From: Neocallimastix lanati (nom. inval.)
Taxonomy: Eukaryota; Neocallimastigomycota; Neocallimastigomycetes; Neocallimastigales; Neocallimastigaceae
Assembly: GCA_016946835.1 (NCBI GenBank)
Contig: JACVTC010000140.1
Span: forward strand, 107,501-169,500
Length of the DNA stretch: 62,000 nt
Reading direction: 5' to 3'
The notes under the pieces were generated by a model. The model saw only the letters and a program-made list of their open reading frames with translations, ran no database searches and was not told the DNA's origin. Below are positions 24,806-37,700 of this stretch, piece by piece; the stretch's first letter is position 1, and every line of letters begins with the position of its first letter. Position numbers and translations under genes: made by a program.

Positions 24806-26633
24806 ACTTATCATCTTCTTCTAATTTTCTTAAATTTGATAATAGTAAATGTAAACCACCATAATTAATAAATTTATCAATTATATCTGGAACTATGTGT
24901 GTATGTAATGCAGTAGCAATATCTGAGATAGCTTCTTTATCAAATGGATTATCTTTTAATTTTTGGGTATATGAAATACAGTATATTTCGGCTGTATCAT
25001 TTCCCTAATTTTTATTAATAAAAATTAAAATAAATATTAAAATAATAATCAAAAAAATAAAAGTCAAATATTAATATATAAAAAATATATATATTAAATA
25101 TTTTAAATTATATATATAATATTAATATATTATAAAAATATATTAAATATTAATAAATTATTATTTTAATTAAATTATATATAAATCAAATTTATATTGT
25201 TAAGTATTTTTAAATAGTAAATATATATTTACATTAGTATTATAATACTTTTGAATTAATTCCCATTTTTGAGAATTTGGAAGTTCATTAATAAAATCTC
25301 TACTTTCACTTGGTAATTTTAAATCATCCTATTTTGTTTTAATTCAAATTATGAATATATATAATTAATTATTTTTCTAATTATAATAAATGAATATAAA
25401 AATTAACATCTAATTAAATAAATTATTAAAATATACCATAATATCCTTTGAAAGTCTGTTAAGTTCAACTGTAGACGGAACTGGTAATGATTTACGTAAT
25501 TCTGTTTCTGAAGATATGAAATCATTTTTTCTTGATGGATAACTTTTATCATGATTCTTAGACGAAACGTCATTTCTTCTATTTGGATATTCTTCAAGTA
25601 TTGGTTTTTTCTTTGAATCTTCATCATTATGATTTGATGGTTTTCTTAACTCATCTTTACTATGACGATGTCTTGATGATTGTCTACTATCTAAATCTTC
25701 TTCACTACGCTTTGACAATTTTCTCAATTCTTCTCTACTATGATGATGTCCTGAAGATTGTTTACTATCTATGTCTTCTTCACTACGCTTTGATGATTTT
25801 TTTAATTTTTCTCTACTATGATGATGTCCTGAAGATTGTCTACTATCTATATCATTTTCTTCTCTATTATGATGATGTCTTGAAGACTGCTTACTATCTA
25901 AATAGTCTTCTCTACGTTTGGATGATTTTCTGGGTTCAGATGGTCTTTTCTCGTCACGTCTTGGTCTTGAAGAATATTTATTTAACTCTTCTTCACTATG
26001 TTTAGAATAACTATGATATGATTTTTTGCTTTCACTTTCTAATGATGATTTTGGTTTTTTAGTTTCACTTTTTCCATAATATTGTGTATATCTTTTAATT
26101 TCATCCTCTTGATCTTTTATTTTTTCCGATTTTTTTTGAGAATCATTTAAAAATTCAGTGGATGATAATAAATCAGTATCAAAATTGAAATTTAATTTGT
26201 TGAATTCTTCTCCAAGATTAAGATAATCTCCCGGTATTGACGAAGTATCTTCTTGGAATAAATTTTTAGAATTATTAGGTGGTCTGGCTGATGATAAAAT
26301 TTTATTAGATTTTGGTAAAGATTTTGAATAATTGTCTGGTATTGACGTAGGAAGAATTATATTCCCTCTTGGGTCCAGGAATTCTGTATGGTCATTCAGA
26401 ATTCCTAGCGAAGAAGAAGAAGGTATAGATAAAGAATTTATACTATTGTGAGCTGTTCTAGTATCTGTCTTGTTACTCTTTTTTGATTTTTTTGAATGCT
26501 TTTTTAAACTTTTTTGATTGTTAGGCTTTTGAGTATAAAAATATATATTTGATGGGTCACTATTAGATCTTGCTGGTGGACCCTTGACTGTATATGAATC
26601 ATATTTTGAACTCTTTGATTTTGCATTTCCCAT
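19696..26633 (-). CDS. Diaphanous/FMNL-type formin (GBD-FH3-coiled coil-FH1-FH2), about 1940 aa
   Basis: Formins nucleate and elongate unbranched actin filaments, with Rho-type GTPases relieving autoinhibition. Eight exons join in phase: 26633-25437, 25328-25233, 25004-24808, 24679-24607, 24479-24093, 23952-23299, 23158-22900 and 22655-19696. The N-terminus MGNAKSKSSKY fits an N-myristoylation site, as in FMNL formins. A Ser-rich tail of about 400 residues with His-rich repeats follows. The GTPase-binding/FH3 armadillo region spans exons 2-6 (SQKWELIQKYYN, IVPDIIDKFINYGG, TRCVASEILAAVCMIPKGH, SGERTAMWMLLDQL). Exon 7 is a coiled coil (IASLNAQLNEKKKELNALEQ). FH1 has seven or more Pro runs of 7-11 residues. 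FH2 begins near SLNWTKIPPYLI and includes LALGNYMNSGNRGGAYGF. A Lys/Glu/Asp-rich stretch interrupts late FH2. The acidic C-terminus shows no clear DAD. Confidence 0.94.
21995..22460 (-). repeat. FH1 polyproline-coding repeats
   Basis: CCA/CCT-rich coding repeats (seen as GGTGGAGGT on the + strand) make successive proline runs of 7-11 residues, split by Ser/Thr/Asn spacers. In formins such tracts bind profilin-actin. This is the most G/C-rich part of the window. The same bases give a Gly-rich open frame on the + strand that is only a shadow. Confidence 0.9.
25630..25930 (-). repeat. His/Ser/Arg-rich tandem coding repeat in formin exon 1
   Basis: Four to five imperfect units of about 23-27 residues of the form SKRSEEDIDSKQSSGHHHSR are encoded here (unit about 70-80 bp). 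Units differ by single substitutions (SKQ/SRQ, HHH/HRH), so they arose by internal duplication. The repeat lies in the N-terminal tail before the GTPase-binding domain. Confidence 0.85.
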
Positions 26634-27291
26634 TTTTTCTTATTTAATTTTTTTTTTTTAAAAAATATGTATATTCTATTTATTGTAATATTTAACTTTG
26701 GTAATGTCTTATTTTTGTATTGCAATTTTAAAATAGTGTAAATAATAATATTAATAATAATAATAAATTATAGTTAATAATAATGTTATTTAGAAATTTT
26801 TACATAAATCTGCACAATTACTTAATAATATTTATAATTAACTAAAAAAATTAAAAAAATAAAAAAAAAAATAAAAAAAAAAAAAAAAAAAAAAAAAAGA
26901 AAAAAAAATATTATTGTATTTATTTAAAATATTTTTTAAAATTTAAATTTATCTTTTTTAAATTTTTAATTTTTTATTTTTAAAATATATAATAAAAAAA
27001 ATATTTTCTTGTGTTATTATATCTTTTAATTATCTCATTAGATATATATTTTCATTATATGATTTCATATTTTCATAATTTTGGATTACTATAATTATTT
27101 TAAAATAATACTACATTATATATTATATTTTATGTATTTAAAGGTTTTGTTATTCAAAAAGAATTTCAAATATAGGCTAAAAAATATTTGAATTTTTTAA
27201 CCTTTTTTAATTTATATACATATATATTTTTGGAACTATTAAGCCAAAAGAAATTAACATTTTTATATATTTTATATAATTATAATCTTCT

Positions 27292-27324
<33 letters not shown>

Positions 27325-30300
27325 ATATTATTTAGACAAGTATCCATTTTATTATTATTATACTTTTTATTCCTTTAAAACATATGAATAACCATAATTT
27401 TTCTATTATAATCTTTTTTTTTTTTTTTTTTTACATTTTCATTTTAAAAATTTTAACTTATTGATTTATTTGAAAAAGATATTATATATAATTACTTTTT
27501 TTTGAGCTTATGCTTGAAATATAGGTATATTTTATTTTAATTTTAATAGCAATTTTAAAATCTTCATGATAGATTGATTAAATAAAATTTATAAAATAAT
27601 ATAAAATATGTATATATAATATAAATAAATAATTTTAATTTTTATAATATTATATATACATTTTTCCTGATTTATTATTATATATATGATACCTTATCTT
27701 CATTTGATAATTTATTATTATTAATGCTGATTGATTATTAATAATAATAAATTATATCATTATACAAAAAAAATATATATATATTTAGTTTGGGTTGGTA
27801 TTTATTATACTAATAGTTTAATATCTATAATCATTATTAAAAAAAGCTGTAATATATTTTAATTTTTCTATTTGTTACATATAACAAATATCATTCAAAT
27901 TTCTAGCTAAAATAATTAAAAAAAAAATAGGAAATAAAAAATAAAAAAATATATATATAAAATTAAAAATAAAATTAAAATTATAAAAGAAATATTAAGG
28001 AAAGAAATTTTAATTAAATATAATAATACAATTATAATTTAATAATTAAAATAATTTATAGGTATAATAATTTACCTAATATAATTTATTAATAATAGTA
28101 AAAATAATATGTTTTAATATATTAATATTTTTTTTATATTTAAATAACTTATATTAAAAATAATTTTTATAATTTATAGAATTATTTGTATTATTAATTA
28201 AAAAATATATATAAATATTGATAATAAAAAATAAGTATAATCATGTATTTAAATATATTATTAAATATATTAATATATTAGTATTTGATTTTTAAATTAA
28301 ATAATAAAATAATTTAAAAAAGAATTTTTAATAATTGATAGAAATAACATATAAACTTTAATTTATAATTAAATTATATATCATTGTAATATCATTGTAA
28401 TAGTAATTATTGATATATTATTAAATATAGTAGAAGTAAAATTTAAATAAATTCTAAAAATCATTTAGTTTTTTTATTTTATTTTATTTTATTTTTTTTT
28501 TTAATTGAAGTAGTTATTTAAATTTGATTAATCTTTTATTTATTATATATTAGTATAGATTTATTAAATTATATGTTTTTAATATAGAAGTAAATTTTTA
28601 AATAATTCTAAATATTATTTAGATAATAACATTTTTTTATTTTTTATTTTTTTTAAATTTAAGTAGTAATGATAGGTATTTTTAATAAAGTAATTAATAA
28701 AAAGAAGAAATAATATATACATTAAAATAGTCCATTGATTAGATAAAATAATTATTTCTTACTAGAATATATAATAAAAAAGCAAGTTCGTATATATAAT
28801 ATAGATCAATCTTTATTAATTTTTAAAAATTGTATTTTTATTGGTATGATTTTTAACTTCAAGTAACTCCATATTTATTTATTTATTTATTTATATTTAA
28901 ATTTATATTCATATATATATTATTATTGATATTTTTGTATTATATATTAATTTAACTTAAGTTCAACATTTTTTGTTTATTTAATTTATCATATGTTTAT
29001 ATTTAAATATATATATATATTTAATTTATGCTAAATATTTTTTAATTTTTTTTTATCAAATTGTATTAATTTTTTCTTTTGCTTAAAAAAAATATATTTT
29101 ATATGAAAGGTATTTACAAATAGATTCATATTTGTTAATAGGGATATCACTGTAATAATAATAAGATTTAAGAATATCAATACTTTATTTGTTCTTTTAA
29201 TACCATTAGTTTAATAATAAATTTTATTTTAAATTTTAAAATTTCTCTTGTATTACTAATATTACTATATTAGAAGAAAAAAATTTAATACTTAGTTATG
29301 ACAAACGTAAAATAATAATAATAAAAAAAAACTATTCACAATAATAGCAATTCAAATATTTTTGTTAACAATAAAAAAAATACTACCATGGAATTATAAA
29401 TAATGTATAAAAAAAATTGAATATTTGATGCGGTATTATGTATTCTGCGGTAAACTGTATCATATTATTTATAAAAATAATAATATTTTTTTTAAAAAAA
29501 AATAATAATAATAAAAAATGATATTTTAATTTTAAATATGAACGGACAAGTTTTGAAATAAAGTTTAATTATTATAATTTAAATTATTAGTTAGATTGTG
29601 TAATATATAAAATATATAAAAGATAAACATTGTATAATATTAATAATTTATAATATATTGCAATATATTTTATTTTATTATGCTATTAAAATTATAAAAA
29701 TATTTCCAAAATTTAATAAAATAAAATAAACTTCCTAAAAAAAACATAATTAAAAAGATATAAATAGCTATTTTAATAATTGAATTTTATATAATTAAAT
29801 ATACTTTAATATATGCAAATGAAAATTCAATATATATTAAATTAATTTACATTTAAAATATTGTGGCATTCAAATTTATATAAAACTATTTACGGTTCAT
29901 TAAAAATAAATATATTATATTAAAATATCTTATTACTAAATAAAATAATTTCTTAATTTTAAAAAAATTATAATTAAAAAAAATGAAAAAGAAAAAAAAG
30001 TATAATAAATTATGCCAGGAGATAAAAAAAGAATATTAAACAAATAATTTATATTATTAAAGAAATAGAATATTTAAAAAAATTGTAATTAAAAATTCAT
30101 GAAAAAGAAAAACAAATATAATAAATTATAATAAATTATGCTAGGAAAAAAAAAAAGAATAATAAACAATAACAATTTATATTATTAAAGAAATGGAATA
30201 TTAAATATTTATTATAAATAATAAAAACAATTTTTTAAATTTTTTTGAAATATTTTTTTAATTAATATTTATATAATTTATTAATTAATCATCTTTTTGA

Positions 30301-30428
30301 TTATTAGTATTGTTATAACAATAATTAAGTCTTTAGTTATATATATATTTTAAAAAATACTATAGTAAATAATAAATCATATTTATAATTGTATTATTTT
30401 TTTAAAATAATATATATATATATTTATA

Positions 30429-30461
<33 letters not shown>

Positions 30462-31560
30462 AACATACAATTATAATGATAAATCATAAACATTTATATA
30501 TCATATTAAGATTGTTATTTTTAGATCAAATAATTATTAATTTAAAAATAATATATCTATATTATAAAATTTATTATATTCATATTTATTCAAAAAAGTA
30601 TTAAAAATTTATTACATAATATTTTTAAAGTTTTAAGAAGTAATATGTTAAAATACTAATTAAAATAAAAATTGTTACACTAAGTTATTTTTTTTTAACT
30701 TTTTAAACATATATATATCATTATTAATAATATTTATTAAAATATTGTTATCATCAAAAAATTCTTAGCAAGTTAAATTGGTCATGTCACAGTCACTATT
30801 AATAGCTTTTCTATATAATTATTAATTATATATTAAGATTAATAAATTTATTATTTAACTTAAATATGTTATTTATCTTATATATTTTTTTCCTTTAAGA
30901 TTTTTTTAATTATTTAATTAATTATAAATAATCTTTTTAAATTTAGACCTAAATAAGTCTATATTTAAAATGATTTAATTAGGTAATAATTATGAATACT
31001 TATTAATATTTATTGAATTTATTAAAAATTTATTTTTAGTTTTTATTTATCAAAATTAATATTATATTTTATAAATAATAAATATTTTAATTTAAAAACT
31101 TAATTAAATTGAAATAATAAAAAATATAAATATACATTAATATATCTATTTTTTTTTTTTTTTTTCTTTATATATATATATTTCACAAAAAAAAAATAAA
31201 TTTTTTATAAGTGATAGTCATAATAGTATTATTTGAAATTTCAAAGTAAAAGAAGATATGTGAAAATATTTATATCTGAATAAAGAGAAATATTTATTAA
31301 AAATATTTTATATAGGTTTTTATTATTATTGATTCATAATCAAATTTTAAAAAAATATATAAAAGATTTTTATAAAAAAAATTAAATATATATACCATTA
31401 TTTTAAACAATTATTAAATTAAAATTCTTATTGTATTGTAAAGTAAAAAAAAAAAAATAAAAATAAAAAAAAAACGAAAATAATATATAAATAATTTAAT
31501 ATTAAAAAAATATAAAACAGCTAAATTATATAGTGTATTAATTTTATAAATTAATTAGAA
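26634..31560. other. Gene-free 4.9-kb divergent spacer
   Basis: Between the divergent formin and the unrecognised + strand gene. It is A/T runs (about 26875-26905, 27295-27323, 30440-30463), short AT dinucleotide patches and a diverged tandem duplication of about 100 bp near 29980-30200. Small spots with a little G/C occur at 29425-29462 and 30765-30805 but show no coding frame or tRNA fold that I can recognise. Confidence 0.6.
29980..30200. repeat. Diverged tandem duplication, about 100-bp unit
   Basis: Two related segments, near 29980-30075 and 30098-30200. Both contain ATGAAAAAGAAAAA, TATAATAAATTATGC, AGGA plus an A run, AATAAACAA and TTTATATTATTAAAGAAAT in the same order. The second copy has a small internal duplication of ATAATAAATT. 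Confidence 0.75.
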
Positions 31561-32214
31561 ATGGGACTTCAAACAATTCATAATAGCTATATTGTTTCAG
31601 AATTTGGCAAAGCATTTGCCAATTCAAAAGAACAATCAAATAAGAAAGTTAATAATAATAAAATTAAAAATGAGAAAATAAAACCAAAGGAAAAGGATTT
31701 TTCTGAACAAATTAATTTTTTTAAGAAAATTGCAGATGCCGATAAAAAGGAAATCTCTTCTTATACATCAAAAATAGTGAATAATAAAAAAAAAGCTGAC
31801 AGTGTAATTATTATTCCTAACCGTTTCTTCAATAATGTTTATGATGGTTTTAATTGGAATACTGAGAAATATGATAGAGCTTGGGGAAAAAAGGATGTAT
31901 CAATTGCGTCAATTTATTCTCAACAGCATTTACCAAAAGATTTTAAAAAATCACATAAAATTAATCGTTTTCCAAATAGTAATATTCTTTTTGGTATTAA
32001 AAAACCAAAACCATTTAATATTCCAATGGCAAGATCTCCAATTAACGAACGTCCAAAGGTAAAAAGATTATTTTATAGAAAAAGTATTTCTTTTAAATAT
32101 ATTTCATTTAATAGTATTGATAATCTCAGATGTTTCAATATCTCTATGGATGATTTATGTAAAATTTCAAGACCACCTTCATATAAGTTGTTCCCATCAA
32201 CAGGATCTGTTTAG
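31561..32214 (+). CDS. Unrecognised single-exon protein, 217 aa
   Basis: An uninterrupted frame with balanced amino-acid use, unlike the homopolymer frames around it; G/C rises clearly across it. It starts MGLQTIHNSYIVSEFGKAF. Next is a Lys/Asn-rich segment (residues about 25-50), then SVIIIPNRFFNNVYDGFNWN and YDRAWGKKDVSIASIYSQQH. It ends RPPSYKLFPSTGSV. There is no signal peptide, membrane span or zinc motif. Gly2 could in principle be myristoylated, but the following residues are not a strong site. I do not recognise the family. The proline/aromatic-rich second half (KKPKPFNIPMARSPINERPK) resembles filament-associated or microtubule-inner proteins only in style. It stands alone between two large gene-free spacers. 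Confidence 0.7.
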   Translation: MGLQTIHNSYIVSEFGKAFANSKEQSNKKVNNNKIKNEKIKPKEKDFSEQINFFKKIADADKKEISSYTSKIVNNKKKADSVIIIPNRFFNNVYDGFNWNTEKYDRAWGKKDVSIASIYSQQHLPKDFKKSHKINRFPNSNILFGIKKPKPFNIPMARSPINERPKVKRLFYRKSISFKYISFNSIDNLRCFNISMDDLCKISRPPSYKLFPSTGSV

Positions 32215-34609
32215 GTTTATAAAAGGGATTATTTATTTTCATTTAATTTTTTATATTATTAAAATTAATCCGTAGTATAATCTAATTGATATATATTATA
32301 TAATATATCAATTAAATTATATCATGAATATGTATCTATAACTAATTTTTATTTACTACAAAGCTATGAAAAATCATTAATATCATTTTAAAATGACTAT
32401 AATATTTTGAAACATAAAATATAGTTAATGCTTAATAGGAAAAATATTAAATAATTATTAATTAAATTTTATGAAACAACGAATTATAAGAAATTTTAAA
32501 TGATATTAATGTATTAAAAAGTATTTTATATTCGAAAACCTTTTTATATACATACCAAGTTTTTATTTATTATGTTATATACCCAATTTTTATTATGTTA
32601 TATTATTTAAAAATTATATTTAAAATTTTTAAACTCAAATGAAATATTAATATATACCCTCTTGTAATTTGTATTTATTATTTAATGTAAACTGTATTAT
32701 AATATATACCTTGTTATTATTTTTATTTATTATTAATGTAAACTGTGTTTAGGATAGTTATTATTCATTTAAATAAATTTTTTATACAAAAAACAAATAT
32801 TATAAAGTATGTGAAGAATTATGTATTATTGTTCATAAATATTTGGAGATAAATATTTATTAAATTTTTATATTATTGTTCATAAATATTTGGAGATAAA
32901 TATTTATTAAATTTTTAAAAGTATTTTATTATATATAAAAATTTTAAATAAAAACCTATAATTATTTTCATTTGTTTTATATAAAAAAATATATATACAT
33001 AAATGAAATAAAAAAAAAGAAAAAAAATAATAATGAATAAATATATTCATTATTATTTTTTATTTAATAAAACAAACATTGATTAAAATTAAACATAAAT
33101 AACCAAATGACGTTACTAAAAATTATTGATGAAGAAAATCAAAAACATTGTAACTGAAACTGAATTGTAAAAATTTTTGATATTATTAAAATGATATTAG
33201 TAATGTTAAAAAGAAATTTACATTCGAAAAAACTTCAAATGAACTTTTAATATATCCTTTTATTATTTGTATTTGTTATTTAATAAAGTATAACTATTAT
33301 TCGCTATAATAAATTTTTTATACAAAAAATAAATTATTTTGAGGAAAAATTTATATTATAAAAATTTAATAAATATTTTTTATAAATCATTTTTGTGGAA
33401 AAATTTTATTATAAAATTAATATTAAAAATTTAATAAATATTTTATGTATAGGAAATATAAAATAATAATAATTATTATTATTTACAAATAAATATTTTA
33501 AATGTATTAAAATATAACGTTAACAAATTTAAAAATAAAAAAATATTTTTAATTATTTACTAAAATGAAATATTTATTTTTAATAACAAGTATTATAATT
33601 ATTGAAACTAAAGAAAATATAAATAAATATTTAAAGATTAATACAGCCTTTATAATATTATTCTTTTAATACATATAATAATTGAAAAAACATGAAATAA
33701 AATAAAAAGATAATTAATATATTATTTTTAATAGAGAATTAAATATCCTAATAATTTGACTTTTGTTTTATCAATATACTAATTATAATAAATTTTTTAT
33801 ATAATGATAATAAAGAATAACAATAATATTTTTAGTATACATTAAAACTCTGCATAATAAATAAAGTCAATAAATGTTAAAAATTAAAAAAAAAAAAAAA
33901 AAATTATCTAGTTAATCAATGAAAATTTATTTAAAAGATAATTTTTTTTTTTTAACTAATTTTATCTTGAAATATTACAGTATAATACTAATTTTTATTT
34001 AGTATGTTTCTAATTTTAAAATTATAAAAATGAAATTATTTCAGTTCAATCAATTTAAAGAAATCTATTAATATTTTTATTAAATCATTATATCATGTAT
34101 ATAAATATATAGCTTTTGTTAATAATATTAAATATTATTATTAAATTATATTTTTTAATTCAGCTCTAATAATTTTATAAAGAAAAATCTTTTTTAAATA
34201 TAATCTTCTATTTTTTAATTATCATATTTTTTATATTTCTCTTAATTATCAATTTTATTTTATTATATAATCTTCATATATTCCCTTATTTATGGTAGTA
34301 GTATAGTTTTTTTCTTTTCTATTTAATTTAAAAATTCTATAATTTATATCATTTTCTATTAAATAAAAATAAAATAAATTTATGCTATAATAATACTAAT
34401 ACTAAAATAGTTATAAATATAAAATAAGTAGTAAAAATTAATTTATTTTATATCTCAGAAATAATTTTCATTACTAATAGAAAAAACAGGTAATAAAAAT
34501 AATCTTAATTATTAGTTATAAATCAAAATAATAACAAGTTTTCAAAATTTATAATGAAAAAATAATAAAAAAAAATCATCCCTATGTTAATTTTATAGTA
34601 TAAAAATCA

Positions 34610-34646
<37 letters not shown>

Positions 34647-35127
34647 CATAAGATTTCTACAAAATAAATTAAAATAATATTTTTTTATTTAATTTCATTG
34701 TATTATAATATATTATAATTTTTTTAAAAAAAAATAATAAAATAAAAATAAACAGTCTTAATTAAAAGTTTAATTAATTAAAAAAAATTTAAAATAAATA
34801 AATAATTAAATAATTAAATATATATATATATAAACAAATTAATATCATAAAAAAAAAAAAAAAAAAATACATAAATAATTAGATAGATAAATTCAAATAT
34901 TTAATAATAAATCAAAATAGTTTAATTATATAAAAGAATAAATATTAGTAGAATATCAAAGAAAATAACCTTTTAAAGTTTTAAATAAAACAAATAATAT
35001 ACTATAAATAATATACTTTGTTTACAGTCCTTTATATTTTAAATTGTTATTCTTTTTTTCTTATTTTTTATTTTTTTTTTGAAAAAATAATTTAAAAATT
35101 TTCAAATAAATTTGTTTTATTAAAAAG
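32215..35127. other. Gene-free 2.9-kb spacer
   Basis: Downstream of the unrecognised gene and upstream of the Svf1-like gene. It holds a diverged duplication around 32660-32755 (a segment with TTAATGTAAACTGT twice), a perfect 47-bp tandem duplication (32824-32917), T/A runs (about 34611-34645, 34849-34868) and otherwise A/T-only sequence. Confidence 0.6.
32824..32917. repeat. 47-bp perfect tandem duplication
   Basis: Two adjacent copies, 32824-32870 and 32871-32917, of a 47-bp unit beginning TATTATTGTTCATAAATATT. No difference is seen between the copies, so the duplication is recent. Confidence 0.9.
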
Positions 35128-37283
35128 ATGTCAGGTAATTCATATAATAAAAATAATACTAATAATTAATAAATAAATTTTGTATTTTAAATAAAAAAGG
35201 TTTATGTGATATGTAATGAGGAAATATAAATAAATTAAAAATTATGTTTTGTATTGTAGTTTTTTGTTAAAATAATAGATTTGAAAAATAAAATATAATC
35301 AATCATTCGAGTAAACAATATATAAATATATATAACAAATATAATAAAATCGTTTAATTTCATAAATTAAATTGTAATCACATTTTAGAAATGGTTACAT
35401 TATATATTAAATAACTTAATTAGTAACTTATAATTATAATTATAATTGTATATTATATTTAACAAATTAGTATAAAAAATATTTTAAGAATATTAATTAA
35501 AAAGTAATATAAGTAATAATCTAAAAAATAAAAAAATATATATATAATAATTTGCTTTAAATAGATTCTTATTTTCCAGAAACCACAAAAATTTTATATC
35601 CAAAGGAAGTTACTTGGGTTGAGGATAAGGATTGGGCTAATGAAGCTGTTTTAGTTTATTTTATTAATGAAGATGGTGGTATGGGTTATGTTCAAATTGT
35701 TTACTCTTCAATGTCGTATGTATCATACATCTTTCATAATTATAAAAATGAATAAATATTAAAAGATCGAAATAATTCATAATAATTTTAATTATGTGTT
35801 AATTACTTTTATATAACCTCATATTTTAAATTTTGTATATCATATCTATTAAAAGTGTTAACGTCACCACACAAGTAATTTTTTTTATTTTAAAAAAAAT
35901 ATATATATTATCTGTAAAAATAATAATAAATATCAATATTATATATTAATATTTATTTGTTCAAAAAAATCAAATATTTTAAATTATATAATATAATAAA
36001 TATTTTATAAACATAAAACATAAAAATAAAAAAAAATAAAATAAAATAAAAATAAAAAAAAAAAAAAAAGGTTTCAGCAAAGTTTTGGAATAAAGATGTT
36101 AATCAATTTGCTACAAAGACAGGAAAAGGTTCTAGTTTAAGTCTTTCAGAGGATAAGCGTTCTTGTTCTGCTCTTGATTCAGCTTTCACTTCTTTAAGTG
36201 CTGATGAATTTCACTATAAAATTACTGCTGGTTTTGATCCAAAGAAAATAAAGTATGATTTAGATTTTACAAGTACTTGTCCATATGGTTATCAAACAGA
36301 AAAGATTCCATTTGATCCAAATAGCAGTAAGAATGGTTATTGGTAAGTTTGATGATGATGATGATGATGATATATATATATTTATTATTATTATTATTAA
36401 TATTAATATTATTATTGTTATTGTTATTGTTATTGTTATTATTATTTTAATTTATTTATTTATTCATGTAATTAATCATTTATTATTTATTTGTAATATT
36501 TATATATTATTTTTACAAATAAAAAATAGTATTCATAGATTTATTCCAACTGGTAGAGTTACTGGTACTGTTATTGTTAATGGTACTGAAATTAAAATCA
36601 ATGGTACTGCATTATACAGTCATGCAGTTCAACAAAGTCCACAATTCTGTAAAAGGTATACATTAGATATATATATATATAAAAATAAAGTATTTATATA
36701 TAAATATATATATATATTTGATTAACATTAGTATCATTAATAAATAATGAATTTTAGCTAATATTAATTTATTTTATTAATATAAATTTAATAATAATAT
36801 TAATTATTTAAATAATCATATTTATATAGATGGAATTTAATTACTATGAACAATGGTACTGATGGTCTTATGATGCTTGAATTTGTTAATAAGGCTCAAA
36901 GTGTTGGTAAAGCTGGTTTAGTTTTAGACAATAAATTAGTTGGTGTTGCTACTGATTGTACTGTTACACAGGTTTCCAGTGAAATTGATTCAGATACTAA
37001 ATATGATGTTCCAACTGAAATGAAATATGTTATTAAAGGTAAAACAATTGAAGGCGAAAAACCATTCACTGCTACTTTAACTATGAAACCATCTAATCAG
37101 GTTGATCGTATTGATTGTCTTTCTTTCTTACCATTCATTATTCGTAAATTTGTTCAATCCTTCATTTCTAAGCCATTTATTTATCAGTGGTTAGATGAAG
37201 GTGAAATTGAACTTACTATTGGTGATGAAAAAAGGACTATTAAAGGTCTTGTTTTACAAGAGACTTCTCATGTTAGCAAATAA
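35128..37283 (+). CDS. Svf1-like (survival factor 1 family) protein, 337 aa
   Basis: Yeast Svf1 is a peripheral ER/Golgi protein needed for survival under oxidative and cold stress and implicated in ceramide transfer. Six exons join in phase: 35128-35134, 35580-35715, 35856-35874, 36071-36342, 36530-36655 and 36830-37283. The first coding segment is only 7 nt (ATGTCAG), giving MSETTKILYPKEVTWVED. The third is a 19-nt microexon encoding VNVTTQ. The lipocalin-like N-half has VTWVEDKDWANEA, GGMGYVQIVYSSM and VSAKFWNKDVNQF. The central IHRFIPTGRVTGTV, ALYSHAVQQSPQF and RWNLITMNN correspond to the Svf1 junction between its two beta domains. The C-half ends GLVLQETSHVSK. There is no signal peptide. 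The start choice is supported because only the 7-nt segment gives both an ATG and the right phase. Family fit is good by motif order and length. Confidence 0.8.
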
Positions 37284-37477
37284 ATTTTAAATATATTTAA
37301 AGAATTTATTTTTTTTCTTTATTTAATTAAAAAAAAAAAATAAAAATAAAAATTAAAAAAAAAAAAAAATAAATAAAAATAAAATAAAAATAAAATAAAA
37401 ATAAAAAGGTTATATAGTATCTATTTTTATTAAAAATAAAATAAAATAACAAATTAAAATAAAAATAAAAATTGTAA

Positions 37478-37513
<36 letters not shown>

Positions 37514-37602
37514 AAATCAATTAATAATATGTAATTATTATAATAAAAATTAATTTAATAAACAATATTAACATTTACTGAATTATTATGATAGTTGTTA
37601 TT

Positions 37603-37643
<41 letters not shown>

Positions 37644-37700
37644 TTCTTTGTATAAATTTATTCATTAGATTATGATAATAGTTAAAAAATTATACGAATA
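37284..37700. repeat. A-rich and (ATT)n spacer
   Basis: Just after the Svf1 stop: A-rich AAAATAAAAT-type sequence (37330-37410), an A run of about 28 nt (37482-37510) and an (ATT)n array at about 37605-37641. No gene. Confidence 0.7.

Noticed and set aside
30389-30604. Short + strand frame with a Lys run
   Set aside because: It crosses a T run and an A run, has composition expected of random A/T sequence, and stands in a gene-free spacer.
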